The notes: generated by a model not told the origin, from the sequence alone. A stretch of 64,000 bases of DNA from Planctomycetota bacterium (GCA_020638795.1 JACKHW010000009.1:117156-181155), one strand, 5' to 3'; positions 17,462 to 26,680 are shown, numbered from the stretch's first letter. Program-made: numbers and translations.

Positions 17462-18736
17462 TCAACGCGTGCTTCGCGCGAGCCGTTCGTCCATCGCCTC
17501 GATGCAGAGCCCCTCGAAAACCCGCGCCACCGCCGTCGAAGAGAACTGCGCTTCGACGAAGCGGCGTGCGCTTGCACGCAGACTCGCGCGATGCTCACCG
17601 TCGCGAGCCATCTCGATGCAGGCTTTGGCGAACCCTTCGTCGCCGTCCGCAACCGTGCAATGAACCTCGTGCTCGACAGGTAGTCCTTCGACGCCGAGCG
17701 TCGTCGACACGAGCGGAGAACCCAGCGCCATCGCCTCGAAAGCTTTGAGACGCGTTCCCCCACCGATGCGCAGCGGAATGATCGAAATATCGCCACCGTG
17801 GATCTCGGGACGAACGTCGTCAACGAATCCCGTGAACTTCCAGTTGGCGCCGACACGCCGCACGGCCTCGACGAGACCAGCGTCGGGATCACGTCCGATG
17901 ACGGTCAGACTCGCCTCGGGACACTCCCGTACGATGCGAGGCCAACACGCCGCGAGGAACCACTCGAGGCCTTCGATGTTGGGCAGCCAGTTCATCGAAC
18001 CGGTGAACACGAAGCGCGGTGCCTGTGCACGGAGGTCGCCGGATCGCACGTGTTCGGAGAAGCCATGAAAGTCGACATCGACTCCGGTCGGAATCGTGCG
18101 CGTCCGCTCGATAGCGAAATCCCTGCGAAACGTCGCCGCATCGCGCTCGGACACCGCGATGACGCGATCGAACCGCGCTAGCACATCGCGCTCGAAACGC
18201 CGCATCTTCTCCGCCTGGCTCTTCCAGATCGCACGCATCGTGGCACGTGTCGCTCGCTCGGCGTGCCGTGCATAGATTTCCGACTCCACGTTGTGGGTGA
18301 AGACGAGACTCGGAGCATCGAAGCGTTCGGGGCAGACGATCGCGGTGTGGACGAAGTCGACGACGACGACGTCAGGCTGCGCGGCGAGGGCGGTATCGAT
18401 CACCGCGCGCGCGCTGGCGCTTCGGTCCAACGCGACCGAGACCGGCAGGCGCGAAGCGAGCGAGGTGATGCGACGCAACCGTGACCGCTTGGTGTCGTCG
18501 TCCCAGAAGATCGCTTCGTCACACACCCGCTCGAGTTCGGCGCGGTATGCGTCTTCGCCTTCGGGTGGGCGAGGCTGCAGCAACGTGATGTGGAAATGCC
18601 TACCGCGCATTCCGCGAAGCACATCCACGGTGCGGATCCGACCGCCGCTGACGGTGGGGAAGAGAAACCACGGCGCGATGAAGAGAAGGCGTGGCGGCGA
18701 GCTATCCGGAAGCGCGGATCCGAAGTCGGGCCTCAC
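17462..18736 (-). CDS. Glycosyltransferase, GT4-like (group 1)
   Basis: A 424-residue glycosyltransferase with two Rossmann-like halves. LLFIAPWFLFPTVSGGRIRT is the N-terminal acceptor-side opening, VFTGSMNWLPNIEGLEWFL and FVDDVRPEIHGGDISIIPLRIGGGTRLKAFEAMALG (cut here as IIPLRIGGGTRLK, then FEAMALG) carry the donor-binding E-x7-E type region. The GTG start at 18736 overlaps the upstream stop as GTGA; another GTG sits one codon earlier. No signal peptide. With the sugar-nucleotide dehydrogenase upstream it likely builds an exopolysaccharide or glycolipid containing an acidic sugar. The frame runs open far upstream through the dehydrogenase gene but that part is a shadow. Confidence 0.88.
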   Translation of the reverse strand: MRPDFGSALPDSSPPRLLFIAPWFLFPTVSGGRIRTVDVLRGMRGRHFHITLLQPRPPEGEDAYRAELERVCDEAIFWDDDTKRSRLRRITSLASRLPVSVALDRSASARAVIDTALAAQPDVVVVDFVHTAIVCPERFDAPSLVFTHNVESEIYARHAERATRATMRAIWKSQAEKMRRFERDVLARFDRVIAVSERDAATFRRDFAIERTRTIPTGVDVDFHGFSEHVRSGDLRAQAPRFVFTGSMNWLPNIEGLEWFLAACWPRIVRECPEASLTVIGRDPDAGLVEAVRRVGANWKFTGFVDDVRPEIHGGDISIIPLRIGGGTRLKAFEAMALGSPLVSTTLGVEGLPVEHEVHCTVADGDEGFAKACIEMARDGEHRASLRASARRFVEAQFSSTAVARVFEGLCIEAMDERLARSTR

Positions 18737-20049
18737 CACGACAGTCCTTCGTAGGAAGCTCCTTCGATGCGCCGCAGTGCCGGAACTCCGCTCAGATCGA
18801 TGATCGGGCGCCCATTGTGGTGTTCTCTGATCAGGTCGATCACCGACGCAGGCGCGTGAGCGACGACGAGAACGTCCGCCCCCTCGAGAACGCGCTTCGG
18901 GTCCCGCACGAGAAGCTCGTCGAGATGCGGGATCTCGCGTTCGATGAACTCGCGATTGGCCCCCATGAGTCGACCGACTTCGAGCGCTTCGTCGTAGATC
19001 GCGACCTCGTAGCCCTTGCCGAGCAGTCGCTCCGCGAGGTCGACGTACGGCGACTCTCGCAGATCGTCGGTCCCGGGCTTGAACGCGAGGCCAAACAGCG
19101 CGACGCGACAACGCCCGTGCTTTGCCACGATCTCGAACGCGCGTTCTTTCTGTCGTGTGTTGCTCGCCATCACGTTTTCGATCATCGGCATCGCGACATT
19201 GCGATCTCCGGCGAGCGCCATGAACGCACGAATCTCCTTGGGCAGGCACGAACCACCGAACGCGCCACCGGGCTTCAGGTACGCGGACGAAATGTTGAGA
19301 CTGCGGTCTTCGCAGAAGAGCTCGAGGGCTTCGCGCGAGTCGACACCGAGGTCCTTGAGCAGCGCACCACTCTCGTTCGCGAACACGATCTTGACCGCGT
19401 GGAATGCATTGGAGAGAAACTTGACCGATTCCGCGGCGCGACAACTCACGGCGTGGAAGGGCGCTTCTACCCCCTCGTACACGCGTCGCACCTGCTCGGC
19501 GCCACCTGGACTCGCACTGCCTGCGAGGGTGAATGGTGGCGCGTAGAAGTCCCGGACCGCACTCCCTTCGCGCAAGAACTCGGGATTGAAGGCGAGTTCG
19601 AGGCCTTGCCCGAGCGTGCGACTGCTCGCGCGCTCGAGCGCGGGTGCGACGCGATCCTCGGTCGTACCCGGCACGACGGTACTTCGCAGAACGAGCGTGT
19701 GTGAGCCGTCCTTCTTCGCGATCGCTCGACCGATCTCGCCGACGACCGCATCGACGGCACCGAGAGAGAGCTCCCCTTTCGCATTGCTGGGCGTGCCGAC
19801 ACACACGAGGCTCAAATCGGTCGATACGACGGCCATCGCAGCGTCCTGCGTCGCACGCACGCGCCCTTCGGCATGTGCCTTCGCGATCCGCTCCGCGACG
19901 CCGGCTTCGACGACGGGCGAACGACCCGCCGCGATGGCTTCGAGCTTTTGCGGGTTGGGGTCGACACCGACGACCTCGTGTCCGAGTTCGGCGAAGCAGG
20001 CGGACGAAACTGCACCGACATAGCCCATGCCGAAGATCGAGATTCTCAA
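18733..20049 (-). CDS. Nucleotide-sugar dehydrogenase, GDP-mannose 6-dehydrogenase (AlgD)-like
   Basis: A 438-residue enzyme of the UDP-glucose/GDP-mannose dehydrogenase family. The N-terminus MRISIFGMGYVGAVSSACFA holds the NAD-binding GxGYVG; the active-site segment GGAFGGSCLPKE places the catalytic cysteine at residue 268, and KPGTDDLRESP is the conserved C-terminal motif. Local sequence (CVGTPS, LKPGGAFGGSCLPK) is closer to AlgD than to UDP-glucose dehydrogenases as I recall them. It would make GDP-mannuronate with two NAD. The start codon is TTG, with GGGAGG 9 bases upstream and a hairpin next to it. It is translationally coupled to the glycosyltransferase. Confidence 0.88.
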   Translation of the reverse strand: MRISIFGMGYVGAVSSACFAELGHEVVGVDPNPQKLEAIAAGRSPVVEAGVAERIAKAHAEGRVRATQDAAMAVVSTDLSLVCVGTPSNAKGELSLGAVDAVVGEIGRAIAKKDGSHTLVLRSTVVPGTTEDRVAPALERASSRTLGQGLELAFNPEFLREGSAVRDFYAPPFTLAGSASPGGAEQVRRVYEGVEAPFHAVSCRAAESVKFLSNAFHAVKIVFANESGALLKDLGVDSREALELFCEDRSLNISSAYLKPGGAFGGSCLPKEIRAFMALAGDRNVAMPMIENVMASNTRQKERAFEIVAKHGRCRVALFGLAFKPGTDDLRESPYVDLAERLLGKGYEVAIYDEALEVGRLMGANREFIEREIPHLDELLVRDPKRVLEGADVLVVAHAPASVIDLIREHHNGRPIIDLSGVPALRRIEGASYEGLSW

Positions 20050-20062
20050 GACGACGAGCCTC

Positions 20063-20081
20063 CCGGGTCGACGAGACCCGG
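20063..20081 (-). promoter_or_regulatory. Hairpin abutting the ribosome binding site of the AlgD-like gene
   Basis: CCGGGTC and GACCCGG form a 7-bp stem with a 5-base loop, 14-32 bases before the TTG start on the minus strand. The second arm runs straight into the GGGAGG ribosome binding site, so folding could limit translation. The regulatory reading is an inference. Confidence 0.4.
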
Positions 20082-20223
20082 TTCATGTGGGAGGAACGGG
20101 TGACAGGCGTGTGGCGCGAACTGCGAACGCAACGTTCTACAGTGCAGAAGATCGGTCATCGACCCCAATCGACTCGTGAAAAAAGCGCGCAGGCCGCACG
20201 ACGAGCCGCCAAGGGCGCTGTCT

Positions 20224-21117
20224 ATGATTCCGACACACAAGTCCTCTCGAGAACTCGCCTTGACACAACACCGCGACCGCATCGTCCTCGTGCATTGGAT
20301 GCAAGGACCCGAGCTCGAAGAACGGCGCAAGCGTATCGAAGCCCTCGGCTACGACGTCGAGGCCATGTACCAGGAAGGCGGCGCGCCGTATCGCCGCATG
20401 AAGGACGATCCCCCGCTCGCGGTCGTCATCGACCTCTCCCGTCTCCCCTCGCACGGCCGCCATCTCGGAATTGCGATTCGCGAGCGCAAGTCGACTCGCA
20501 CGTTGCCGATCGTGTTCGTCGGCGGGGCCGCGGACAAAGTCGCGCGCGTGCGCACTGAAGTCCGCGGCTGCAGCTTCTCTCAATGGGATGACCTCGACGC
20601 CGCGATCGACTCCGCGACCAAAAAGCCGATTCCGATCCACGCGCATCGTGCGGCGAACGAACGGTCGTCCGGACACCGCGCGAAGTCGGGATCCAGGCGC
20701 AAGGACGGTGGCGCAGGCACCGCCGGCTACTCCGGCACGCCACTCGTCGACAAGCTCGGGATCCAAGAAGGAATGCGCGTCGCGCTGCTCGCGGCGCCGA
20801 TGTCGTTCGAAGCCACACTCGGCGACCTGCCGAGCGACGTGACCGTGCGCACGGCCGCGCGTGGCAGCTTCGACGTCGTGCTGCTCTTCTGCAAGGACGG
20901 CAAGACCCTCCGTGCGCGACTGCCGGCAGCAGTGCGTGCGCTCGCCTCACAGGGTGCTCTGTGGATCGCGTGGCCCAAGCGCACGTCGCCTCTCGCCAAG
21001 GACCTCAGCGGCGACGTCGTGCGCGAGCGCGGGCTCGCGACCGGACTCGTCGACGTCAAGGTCTGCGCGATCGACGAGGACTGGTCCGGGTTGCGCTTCC
21101 TGCGGCGGAAGGGTTGA
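20224..21117 (+). CDS. Receiver-like domain fused to a DUF3052-like domain
   Basis: A 297-residue protein if begun at MIPTHKSSREL; a GTG at 20176 would add 16 residues. Residues 20-135 resemble a degenerate response-regulator receiver: alternating strands, VVIDLSRLP with Asp70 in the phosphoacceptor region and LPIVFVGG later. After a basic Ser/Gly-rich linker, residues 167-297 start AGYSGTPLVDKLGIQEGMRVALL, the opening I associate with DUF3052 proteins. It carries no output DNA-binding domain. It is divergent from the AlgD-like gene, so a link to polysaccharide regulation is possible but unproven. Confidence 0.7.
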   Translation: MIPTHKSSRELALTQHRDRIVLVHWMQGPELEERRKRIEALGYDVEAMYQEGGAPYRRMKDDPPLAVVIDLSRLPSHGRHLGIAIRERKSTRTLPIVFVGGAADKVARVRTEVRGCSFSQWDDLDAAIDSATKKPIPIHAHRAANERSSGHRAKSGSRRKDGGAGTAGYSGTPLVDKLGIQEGMRVALLAAPMSFEATLGDLPSDVTVRTAARGSFDVVLLFCKDGKTLRARLPAAVRALASQGALWIAWPKRTSPLAKDLSGDVVRERGLATGLVDVKVCAIDEDWSGLRFLRRKG

Positions 21118-21238
21118 CTCTGGGCGAAGTCACCATGCACAACTCGAGTTCGACGTCGGACTGACTTCCCAACGGCAACGCCGCCGGATTCGCCGGAACC
21201 GTCGTTTTGGTCGCGGTGCGCGCATTGCGCGCACACGC

Positions 21239-22972
21239 TCACACGTCGAGCGTCTCGTGCAAGCGCTTGGCGCTCGACGCGTCGGCCACGTCGCTGTGAC
21301 ACGCGGCCTTGCCGTGATCCGCACCTACCCCGTGCTTCGTCTTCGATGCGAGGCGGTGGATCTCGGCGGGGCTGAGCACGCCGCGCTTCTCGAGAATCTC
21401 GCGTTGCTCGTCGGTGAGTGCTTCGGAAACCTTCGCGCGGCCGCGTTGGTTCGCTTCGTCCTTGCCGGAGGCGAACTCGACGATCTCCTTGCTGATGCGC
21501 ACGCTGCACCAGTCATGGCCGCACATCGCGCAGAAGTCCGTGTCGACGTCGAGATCCTCGTCGTGATACGCGCGCGCCGTGTCCGGGTCGAACGAGAGTT
21601 CGAAGTGCCGATCCCAGTTGAGTGCGGCACGCGCCTTCGTCAGTTCGTCGTCGCGGTCGCGCGTACCGGGGATCCCGAGTGCGACGTCCGCGGCGTGCGC
21701 CGCGATCTTGTAGGCGATGCAGCCCTGCTTGACGTCGTCCTTCTTCGGGAGGCCGAGGTGCTCCTTCGGCGTCACGTAGCAGAGCATGCTCGCGCCGTGC
21801 CAAGCGGCCGACGTCGCGCCGATGCAACTCGTGATGTGGTCGTAGCCGGGGAAGATGTCGGTCACGAGCGGACCGAGCACGTAGAACGGCGCGCCGTGAC
21901 AGAGCTGCCGTTGGAGCTTCATGTTGTATTCGATCTGATCGAACGGCACGTGACCCGGACCTTCGATCATGACCTGGACCCCCTTGGCCCAAGCGCGCTC
22001 CGTGAGTTCGCCGAGTGTTTCGAGTTCGGCGAGTTGTGCGCGGTCGGTCGCATCCGCGAGACCGCCCGGACGTAGACCGTCCCCGATCGAAAACGTGACG
22101 TCGTACTCCCGCATGATGTCGCAGATGTCGTCCCACAACGTGTACATGAGGTTGTCCTTGCCGTGGTGGATCATCCACTTGGCGAGCAACGAACCACCGC
22201 GAGAGACGATGCCGATCAAGCGGTCCTTGACGAAGGGTAGATGCGCGCGACGCACACCCGCGTGGATCGTGAAGTAGTCGACGCCCTGCTGCGCTTGGTG
22301 CTCGAGCGTCGCGAGCACGGTCTTGGCGTCGAGGTCCTCGATCTTCCGTCCGAGGATCATCGAGTAGATCGGTACGGTTCCGATCGGCACCGTGCTCGCG
22401 CGGAGGATCGCTTCGCGACACGCGTCGAGATCGCCGCCCGTCGAAAGATCCATGACGGTGTCGGCACCCCAACGCACGGCCCACTCGAGCTTCTCGACCT
22501 CTTCTTCGGTGCCCGAACTCACGGGCGACGCACCGAGGTTGGCGTTGATCTTGGTGAGGGACGCGCGACCGATCGCCATCGGATCGAGTCGGTAACCGAG
22601 GTGCACGCGGTTTGCCGGGATGACCATGCGACCCGCGGCGACCTCGTCGCGCACGAGCTCGGGCGTGAGGTGCGGCTCGCGTTCGGCGACGCGGCGCATC
22701 TGCGGTGTGATCTCGCCGAGGCGCGCACGTTCGAGCTGGGTCTTGGCAGTGGACGCATCGCGCGGCGCGGGGTTGAAGTCCCACGCCGTCTTGTCGCTCG
22801 GCTCGGGCATGCCCGGCGTGTCGGGCGAAGAGAACGCACGCGGGCCACCGAGGTCGGCACGCCGCGCGAAGCTACCCGGCGTCGTGCCCTGCGCCGATGT
22901 CGACGGGTTGTGCGCGCCCGCGAGCGGCAAGTCGTAGGAAGGCTTCGACGAAGCGTGGTCGAGTGGCGTCAT
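21239..22972 (-). CDS. thiC: Phosphomethylpyrimidine synthase ThiC
   Basis: A 577-residue radical-SAM-like enzyme that converts aminoimidazole ribotide to the pyrimidine HMP-P of thiamine. Sequence is highly conserved (DTVMDLSTGGDL, GPGHVPFDQI, GIPGTRDRDDELTKAR), and the C-terminal cluster motif CAMCGHDWC gives Cys481, Cys484 and Cys489 (C-x2-C-x4-C) for the [4Fe-4S] cluster. A TPP riboswitch precedes it on the same strand. The first ~70 residues are a variable N-terminal extension. No other thiamine gene is nearby. Confidence 0.98.
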   Translation of the reverse strand: MTPLDHASSKPSYDLPLAGAHNPSTSAQGTTPGSFARRADLGGPRAFSSPDTPGMPEPSDKTAWDFNPAPRDASTAKTQLERARLGEITPQMRRVAEREPHLTPELVRDEVAAGRMVIPANRVHLGYRLDPMAIGRASLTKINANLGASPVSSGTEEEVEKLEWAVRWGADTVMDLSTGGDLDACREAILRASTVPIGTVPIYSMILGRKIEDLDAKTVLATLEHQAQQGVDYFTIHAGVRRAHLPFVKDRLIGIVSRGGSLLAKWMIHHGKDNLMYTLWDDICDIMREYDVTFSIGDGLRPGGLADATDRAQLAELETLGELTERAWAKGVQVMIEGPGHVPFDQIEYNMKLQRQLCHGAPFYVLGPLVTDIFPGYDHITSCIGATSAAWHGASMLCYVTPKEHLGLPKKDDVKQGCIAYKIAAHAADVALGIPGTRDRDDELTKARAALNWDRHFELSFDPDTARAYHDEDLDVDTDFCAMCGHDWCSVRISKEIVEFASGKDEANQRGRAKVSEALTDEQREILEKRGVLSPAEIHRLASKTKHGVGADHGKAACHSDVADASSAKRLHETLDV

Positions 22973-23035
22973 GGTTCGAGTCTCGCGTGGCTCCCGGCGC
23001 GGGGGCGCAGAACTCGAACGGCGGCGATGCCGCGC

Positions 23036-23112
23036 GTCGCTTCCCTACGCCGGTCCGAACCGGATCAGGTTCTACGGGTGCCTCTCAGCGTGCCCCGACA
23101 AGGTCTGGCCAC
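23036..23112 (-). promoter_or_regulatory. TPP riboswitch (THI element) upstream of thiC
   Basis: Read on the minus strand the segment has the conserved CTGAGA (revcomp of 23083-23088), ACCC, then GAACCTGATC and a terminal CGTAGGGAA box, in the right order for the TPP aptamer. It lies about 65 bases upstream of the thiC ATG at 22972. Thiamine pyrophosphate binding should repress thiC. Confidence 0.95.
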
Positions 23113-23233
23113 GCGCCCCGAGCGAAGCGGGAGTCTAGCTCAAATTGCACGAGAACACGCGTCGCATTTGCGCCGGGGCGACAGCCAACCCGTGCCGAGG
23201 TGGAACAGTGCTTTCGGAATTCGCATCGGGGTT

Positions 23234-24946
23234 TCAGGCGAGACGGCCGCGACGGAGCGGGGCGGACGAAGGCAAGACGATCGTGCGGGCGGCGCGCGTT
23301 GCGAGATCCCAGCGTCGCGCGAGTCGATTCAGGAGGCGAAAGAGCTCGTTCGGGTCGCGGATTCGCTGCGCGCTGCCGAGCTGCGAACGCAACCAGATAG
23401 CCTCCTCGTCAGTCTCGAGATCACCATCGATATGCAGGATGCTGTCGGCGTGTGTGGCTGCCTGGCTCGAGACCTCCCGGGCGTTCTGTTCGGTCGTAAT
23501 CGTCTCGTCGCGTTCTTCGATCTGACGTTCGAAGCACAAGAACACCCGGAGGTCGCGCGCTGCCGCACCGCGCCAGCGAACCCAGCCTGCGGCGAGTTCG
23601 AACCAAGCGGGATCGCGACGATCCGGTGCGATCGCGGCGAGTTCGCCCACCGTGCATGCCGAACGCAATCGAATCGCGTGGAGTTCGGGACCGGCGAGCT
23701 TCGCGTCGTCGAGACACGCGTGCACCGCGGAGAGCGGGACCGTGCCGAGGCGATACCCTCGACCCGTGATCGTCACTTCGTCCCGTTCGGCGACAACGGC
23801 GCGCGCTGGATCGAGGACGCGCGCCGACGCGGTCGTCGCGTTCCAAGAGACTTCGAGCGTCATGCCGGTCCGTCGAGCCACGGACCCATCGGATGTCAAC
23901 CGGCGTGTCGACGTTTGCTGTGACGCCAATCCCGATTTCGCCTGCGCAACCAACCCGCGCTGTTCGAACTGCTGAACGAGAGCATCCGCGACCGCTCGAT
24001 GCCCTTCTTCGGTGTAATGACCATCGGTCGTGAAACAGAGCCCGCGCTTGCGCGCATGGGGCAAGCGCCGCAGCGCGGTGACGACATCGAGCACGTGGAG
24101 GCCGTGCGCGATGTCTTCGACTTCGGCGAAGCGCTCTTGGAAGTGCGGTCGATGCGGCTCGGTGAGATAGCGCGATGTCGGCAATGGAACGACGACAACC
24201 GGAGTGCCGCTTGCCGACGAATGGAACCGCTTGACGAGCGCCGCCATCAGTCGCCATCCAGCACTCGTCGCATCTGCGTAGTCGGGATCCGGCGGCGGTT
24301 TCACATAAGGACCGATCGCGGACGCGAGTCGCGAACGAAGCCCTCCCGCGATCAAGCGCAATCGGCCGCGCAGCGGACTCTCGATGGCTGGGAACGACTC
24401 GCGCACGGGCACGCCATTCGGTTCGACAGGCACGCCCAAGAGCTCGAGTTCGCCGTCGTCCTTCAAGACGAAGTGGGACCGACCGACACGCGAGAGTCGC
24501 CCTTCGCGATTCGTGGCGAAGCGTTCGCTCGTCTGAATCCGGTCCATCGTGTGCACGGCGATACACCAGAGCAGCAGGTCGGCAGGCGGCCACGCGAGAC
24601 GCTCGAGCTGCAACACGTTTTGGTCGGGACCGTAGCCCGGAACCGCGACGTTGGAGATCGTGAGACCCAGTCGAGCCCCCGCGAGAGCCGTGAAGCGCCG
24701 CTCGTTGTCGACCCCATCCCCGGCCGCATACGAATCCCCGAAGCAAAGTACGTGTCGGCCGGAGATCACGTCCACGAGGTCGTGATCTTCACGAAACCCC
24801 TCGCGGTTCGTGCGCACGAAATAGGCTCCGCTCTCATGGGGCACGCGACGCTGGATCCCCGCCACGAAGCGATGGCAAAGGACCGGATCGTGTTCGATCT
24901 GGCGGTCCGATAGCACCGGTAGTTGCGGAAATGGAGGCACGTTCAT
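23234..24946 (-). CDS. SGNH/GDSL hydrolase family protein
   Basis: A 570-residue protein starting MNVPPFPQLPVL. Block I of the SGNH fold is LCFGDSYAAGDGV with Gly70-Asp71-Ser72, and the C-terminal catalytic pair is in TTDGHYTEEGH (Asp308, His310). The remaining ~230 residues have no recognised domain. There is no signal peptide or membrane helix, so it probably acts in the cytoplasm on an acyl or acetyl ester. It is divergent from the Rieske gene. Long SGNH proteins of this kind are often encoded beside carbamoyltransferases, which are found 2.6 kb away here. A much longer frame upstream runs through the Rieske gene and is rejected. Confidence 0.8.
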   Translation of the reverse strand: MNVPPFPQLPVLSDRQIEHDPVLCHRFVAGIQRRVPHESGAYFVRTNREGFREDHDLVDVISGRHVLCFGDSYAAGDGVDNERRFTALAGARLGLTISNVAVPGYGPDQNVLQLERLAWPPADLLLWCIAVHTMDRIQTSERFATNREGRLSRVGRSHFVLKDDGELELLGVPVEPNGVPVRESFPAIESPLRGRLRLIAGGLRSRLASAIGPYVKPPPDPDYADATSAGWRLMAALVKRFHSSASGTPVVVVPLPTSRYLTEPHRPHFQERFAEVEDIAHGLHVLDVVTALRRLPHARKRGLCFTTDGHYTEEGHRAVADALVQQFEQRGLVAQAKSGLASQQTSTRRLTSDGSVARRTGMTLEVSWNATTASARVLDPARAVVAERDEVTITGRGYRLGTVPLSAVHACLDDAKLAGPELHAIRLRSACTVGELAAIAPDRRDPAWFELAAGWVRWRGAAARDLRVFLCFERQIEERDETITTEQNAREVSSQAATHADSILHIDGDLETDEEAIWLRSQLGSAQRIRDPNELFRLLNRLARRWDLATRAARTIVLPSSAPLRRGRLA

Positions 24947-25123
24947 ACGCGTGGCCTGGCAACGCGGCGGAGAGGAGTATCGAATAGCGACGAGTGCACG
25001 AGAGGAGTTCGAATTCCGGACAATCTCGATCCTACGCAGGACGACTCGCGAACTGCAGGCGGATATCCTGGCACTGAGGCGTGCCGGGCTGCCCCCTCGG
25101 ATCCGCCGTTCCTCGATCTTCGA

Positions 25124-26518
25124 ATGCTCTCGACTCACGCCAGCACGAATCGCCCTCCAAAGTACACCGAGGCGTGGCGCGACCACTGCTTTCCGCTCGC
25201 GTTCGAGGTCGACATCGAGGACGGTCGCCTGCATCGCGTTACGGTCTTCGATTCGGCCTACGTGGTGTTTCGCGACCAGGCAGGAGCGATCCGTGTGCTC
25301 GAGGATCGATGCCCGCACCGCATGGCTCGGTTGTCCGACGGTCGCCTCGTCGGTGGCGAAGTCGAATGCCTGTATCACGGCTGGCGCTTCGCGGCGGACG
25401 GACGCTGTACGACGATCCCGCAGCTCGAAGCCGGAAAGACCATACCCAAGGCCATGTGCGCCAAGCCGATCCCGAGCGCGGTGCGGCAGGGGATCGTCTG
25501 GATCCACGGCCTCGGCAAGGACGTCGACAGTGGGAACGCTCTCGGCATCCCAACGATCGCCGCGCTCGAACGGGCCGACTGCCACACGATCGACTTCTCG
25601 ATCGATCTGCCGTACGGCCACGATTTCCTGATCGAGAACGTCCTCGACTATGCGCACATCCACGTGGCCCACGACGGCGTTCGCGGCGGTGGTCACGGTG
25701 GCCTTGCCGGCCCCCTCGCGTTCGATGTCGGTGATCGGACTGCAGGCGGCTTCTCGGCATCGTTCGGCCGCCTGAACGCCGGTCGTGTCGAAACGGGCGC
25801 CGATCTCGCTGCCGCGAGAGTCGAGTTCGTCGCTCCGGGGCTCGTCCACTACTGGTCCGAGTACCGCAACGACGGAGCGAGCAACGGTGCGCCCGAGCGT
25901 ATCGCCGGCCTCGCGCTGTATTCGCTTCCCCTCGGGCAGGATCGTTGCCGCCTGCTCTACCGCGCCTACACCAACTTCGCACCGCTGCGCGACCGGCTCC
26001 GCCCTCGCTTCTGGGAGCACGGCTATCAGTGCCATCTGCTCGAGCAGGACATGGGAGTCGTGCGCGGACAAGCCGAGGCGCTCGCGCGGTCCGAAGAACC
26101 TCTGCACAAGAGCTGGCGCCCCCTCGGCAGCAGCGACACGCTCGTCCTCGCCTACCGTTCTTGGCTCGATGAGTTCGCGGCCGGAAGACCCGATGCGATC
26201 GGCCTTCGGACTCGAGGCAGCGACTCCAATCGCGTGCCGGACGCGTGCCCGACGAGTCGGCTGACCGACCACGTCGCCCAGTGCAGCTCGTGTCGACGTG
26301 CGCTGTCCATCACACGACGTGTTCGAGCGGTCTCTCACGGTGCCGCCTTCGTCCTGCTCGCCGCGGCGGTATGCTATGCACCGAGTTCGCTTTCGATCGT
26401 GCTCGCATCCGCCGCGGTGGCGAGCTTCCTCACGAACCGAACTGCTTCCGCCCTGTGCGAAAGGCTCACGAAGAGCCCCGACAGAGGCGGCCAGCCTGCG
26501 AACCCACCGACCTGCTGA
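25124..26518 (+). CDS. Rieske non-heme iron oxygenase, pheophorbide a oxygenase (PaO)/Tic55-like
   Basis: A 464-residue protein starting MLSTHASTNRPP. The Rieske motif gives Cys63, His65, Cys82, His85 (CPH...CLYHGW). The mononuclear iron site is NVLDYAHIHVAHDG with Asp175, His178 and His183. Near the C-terminus SRLTDHVAQCSSC has the C-x2-C (Cys387, Cys390) typical of the PaO/Tic55/chlorophyllide oxygenase branch, followed by two hydrophobic segments (about 404-440) that should anchor it in the membrane. Such enzymes oxygenate hydrophobic substrates. The substrate here is unknown; no reductase is encoded next to it. Upstream in-frame sequence is non-coding in character. Confidence 0.87.
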   Translation: MLSTHASTNRPPKYTEAWRDHCFPLAFEVDIEDGRLHRVTVFDSAYVVFRDQAGAIRVLEDRCPHRMARLSDGRLVGGEVECLYHGWRFAADGRCTTIPQLEAGKTIPKAMCAKPIPSAVRQGIVWIHGLGKDVDSGNALGIPTIAALERADCHTIDFSIDLPYGHDFLIENVLDYAHIHVAHDGVRGGGHGGLAGPLAFDVGDRTAGGFSASFGRLNAGRVETGADLAAARVEFVAPGLVHYWSEYRNDGASNGAPERIAGLALYSLPLGQDRCRLLYRAYTNFAPLRDRLRPRFWEHGYQCHLLEQDMGVVRGQAEALARSEEPLHKSWRPLGSSDTLVLAYRSWLDEFAAGRPDAIGLRTRGSDSNRVPDACPTSRLTDHVAQCSSCRRALSITRRVRAVSHGAAFVLLAAAVCYAPSSLSIVLASAAVASFLTNRTASALCERLTKSPDRGGQPANPPTC

Positions 26519-26552
26519 CCCGCCTGTCTCTTCACCGATTCCTCGTATCGCA

Positions 26553-26663
26553 ATGCTCTCCCGACTTCTCTCGCCCGTCCGCGGGCTGCTCTTCCTCGTG
26601 ACCCGGCCGTTCCGACGCAAACAGAAGAGCGCGGACAACCCCAACATCTATCCGTTGTTCTGA
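26553..26663 (+). CDS. 36-residue microprotein, DUF5989-like
   Basis: A short frame encodes MLSRLLSPVRGLLFLVTRPF followed by a basic patch and a tail ending NPNIYPLF. It fits exactly between the Rieske gene (35 bases upstream) and the methyltransferase gene (17 bases downstream). Small proteins of the DUF5989 family, encoded next to carbamoyltransferases, end in a very similar IYTLF. A hydrophobic N-terminal half suggests membrane association. I infer it is real from spacing, tail and neighbours; no strong ribosome binding site is seen. Confidence 0.55.
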   Translation: MLSRLLSPVRGLLFLVTRPFRRKQKSADNPNIYPLF

Positions 26664-26680
26664 TTCGCCCGACGACACAC

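Noticed and set aside
18737..20086. N-terminal extension of the glycosyltransferase through the dehydrogenase
   Set aside because: Arg-rich shadow of the AlgD-like gene; the GTG overlapping its stop is a natural start.
21216..21234. GTGCGCGC/GCGCGCAC inverted repeat as a thiC terminator
   Set aside because: Short GC alternation without a U-run on the minus strand; could be chance.
24947..26647. Upstream extension of the SGNH hydrolase frame
   Set aside because: It overlaps the Rieske gene in antisense and has no recognisable domain.
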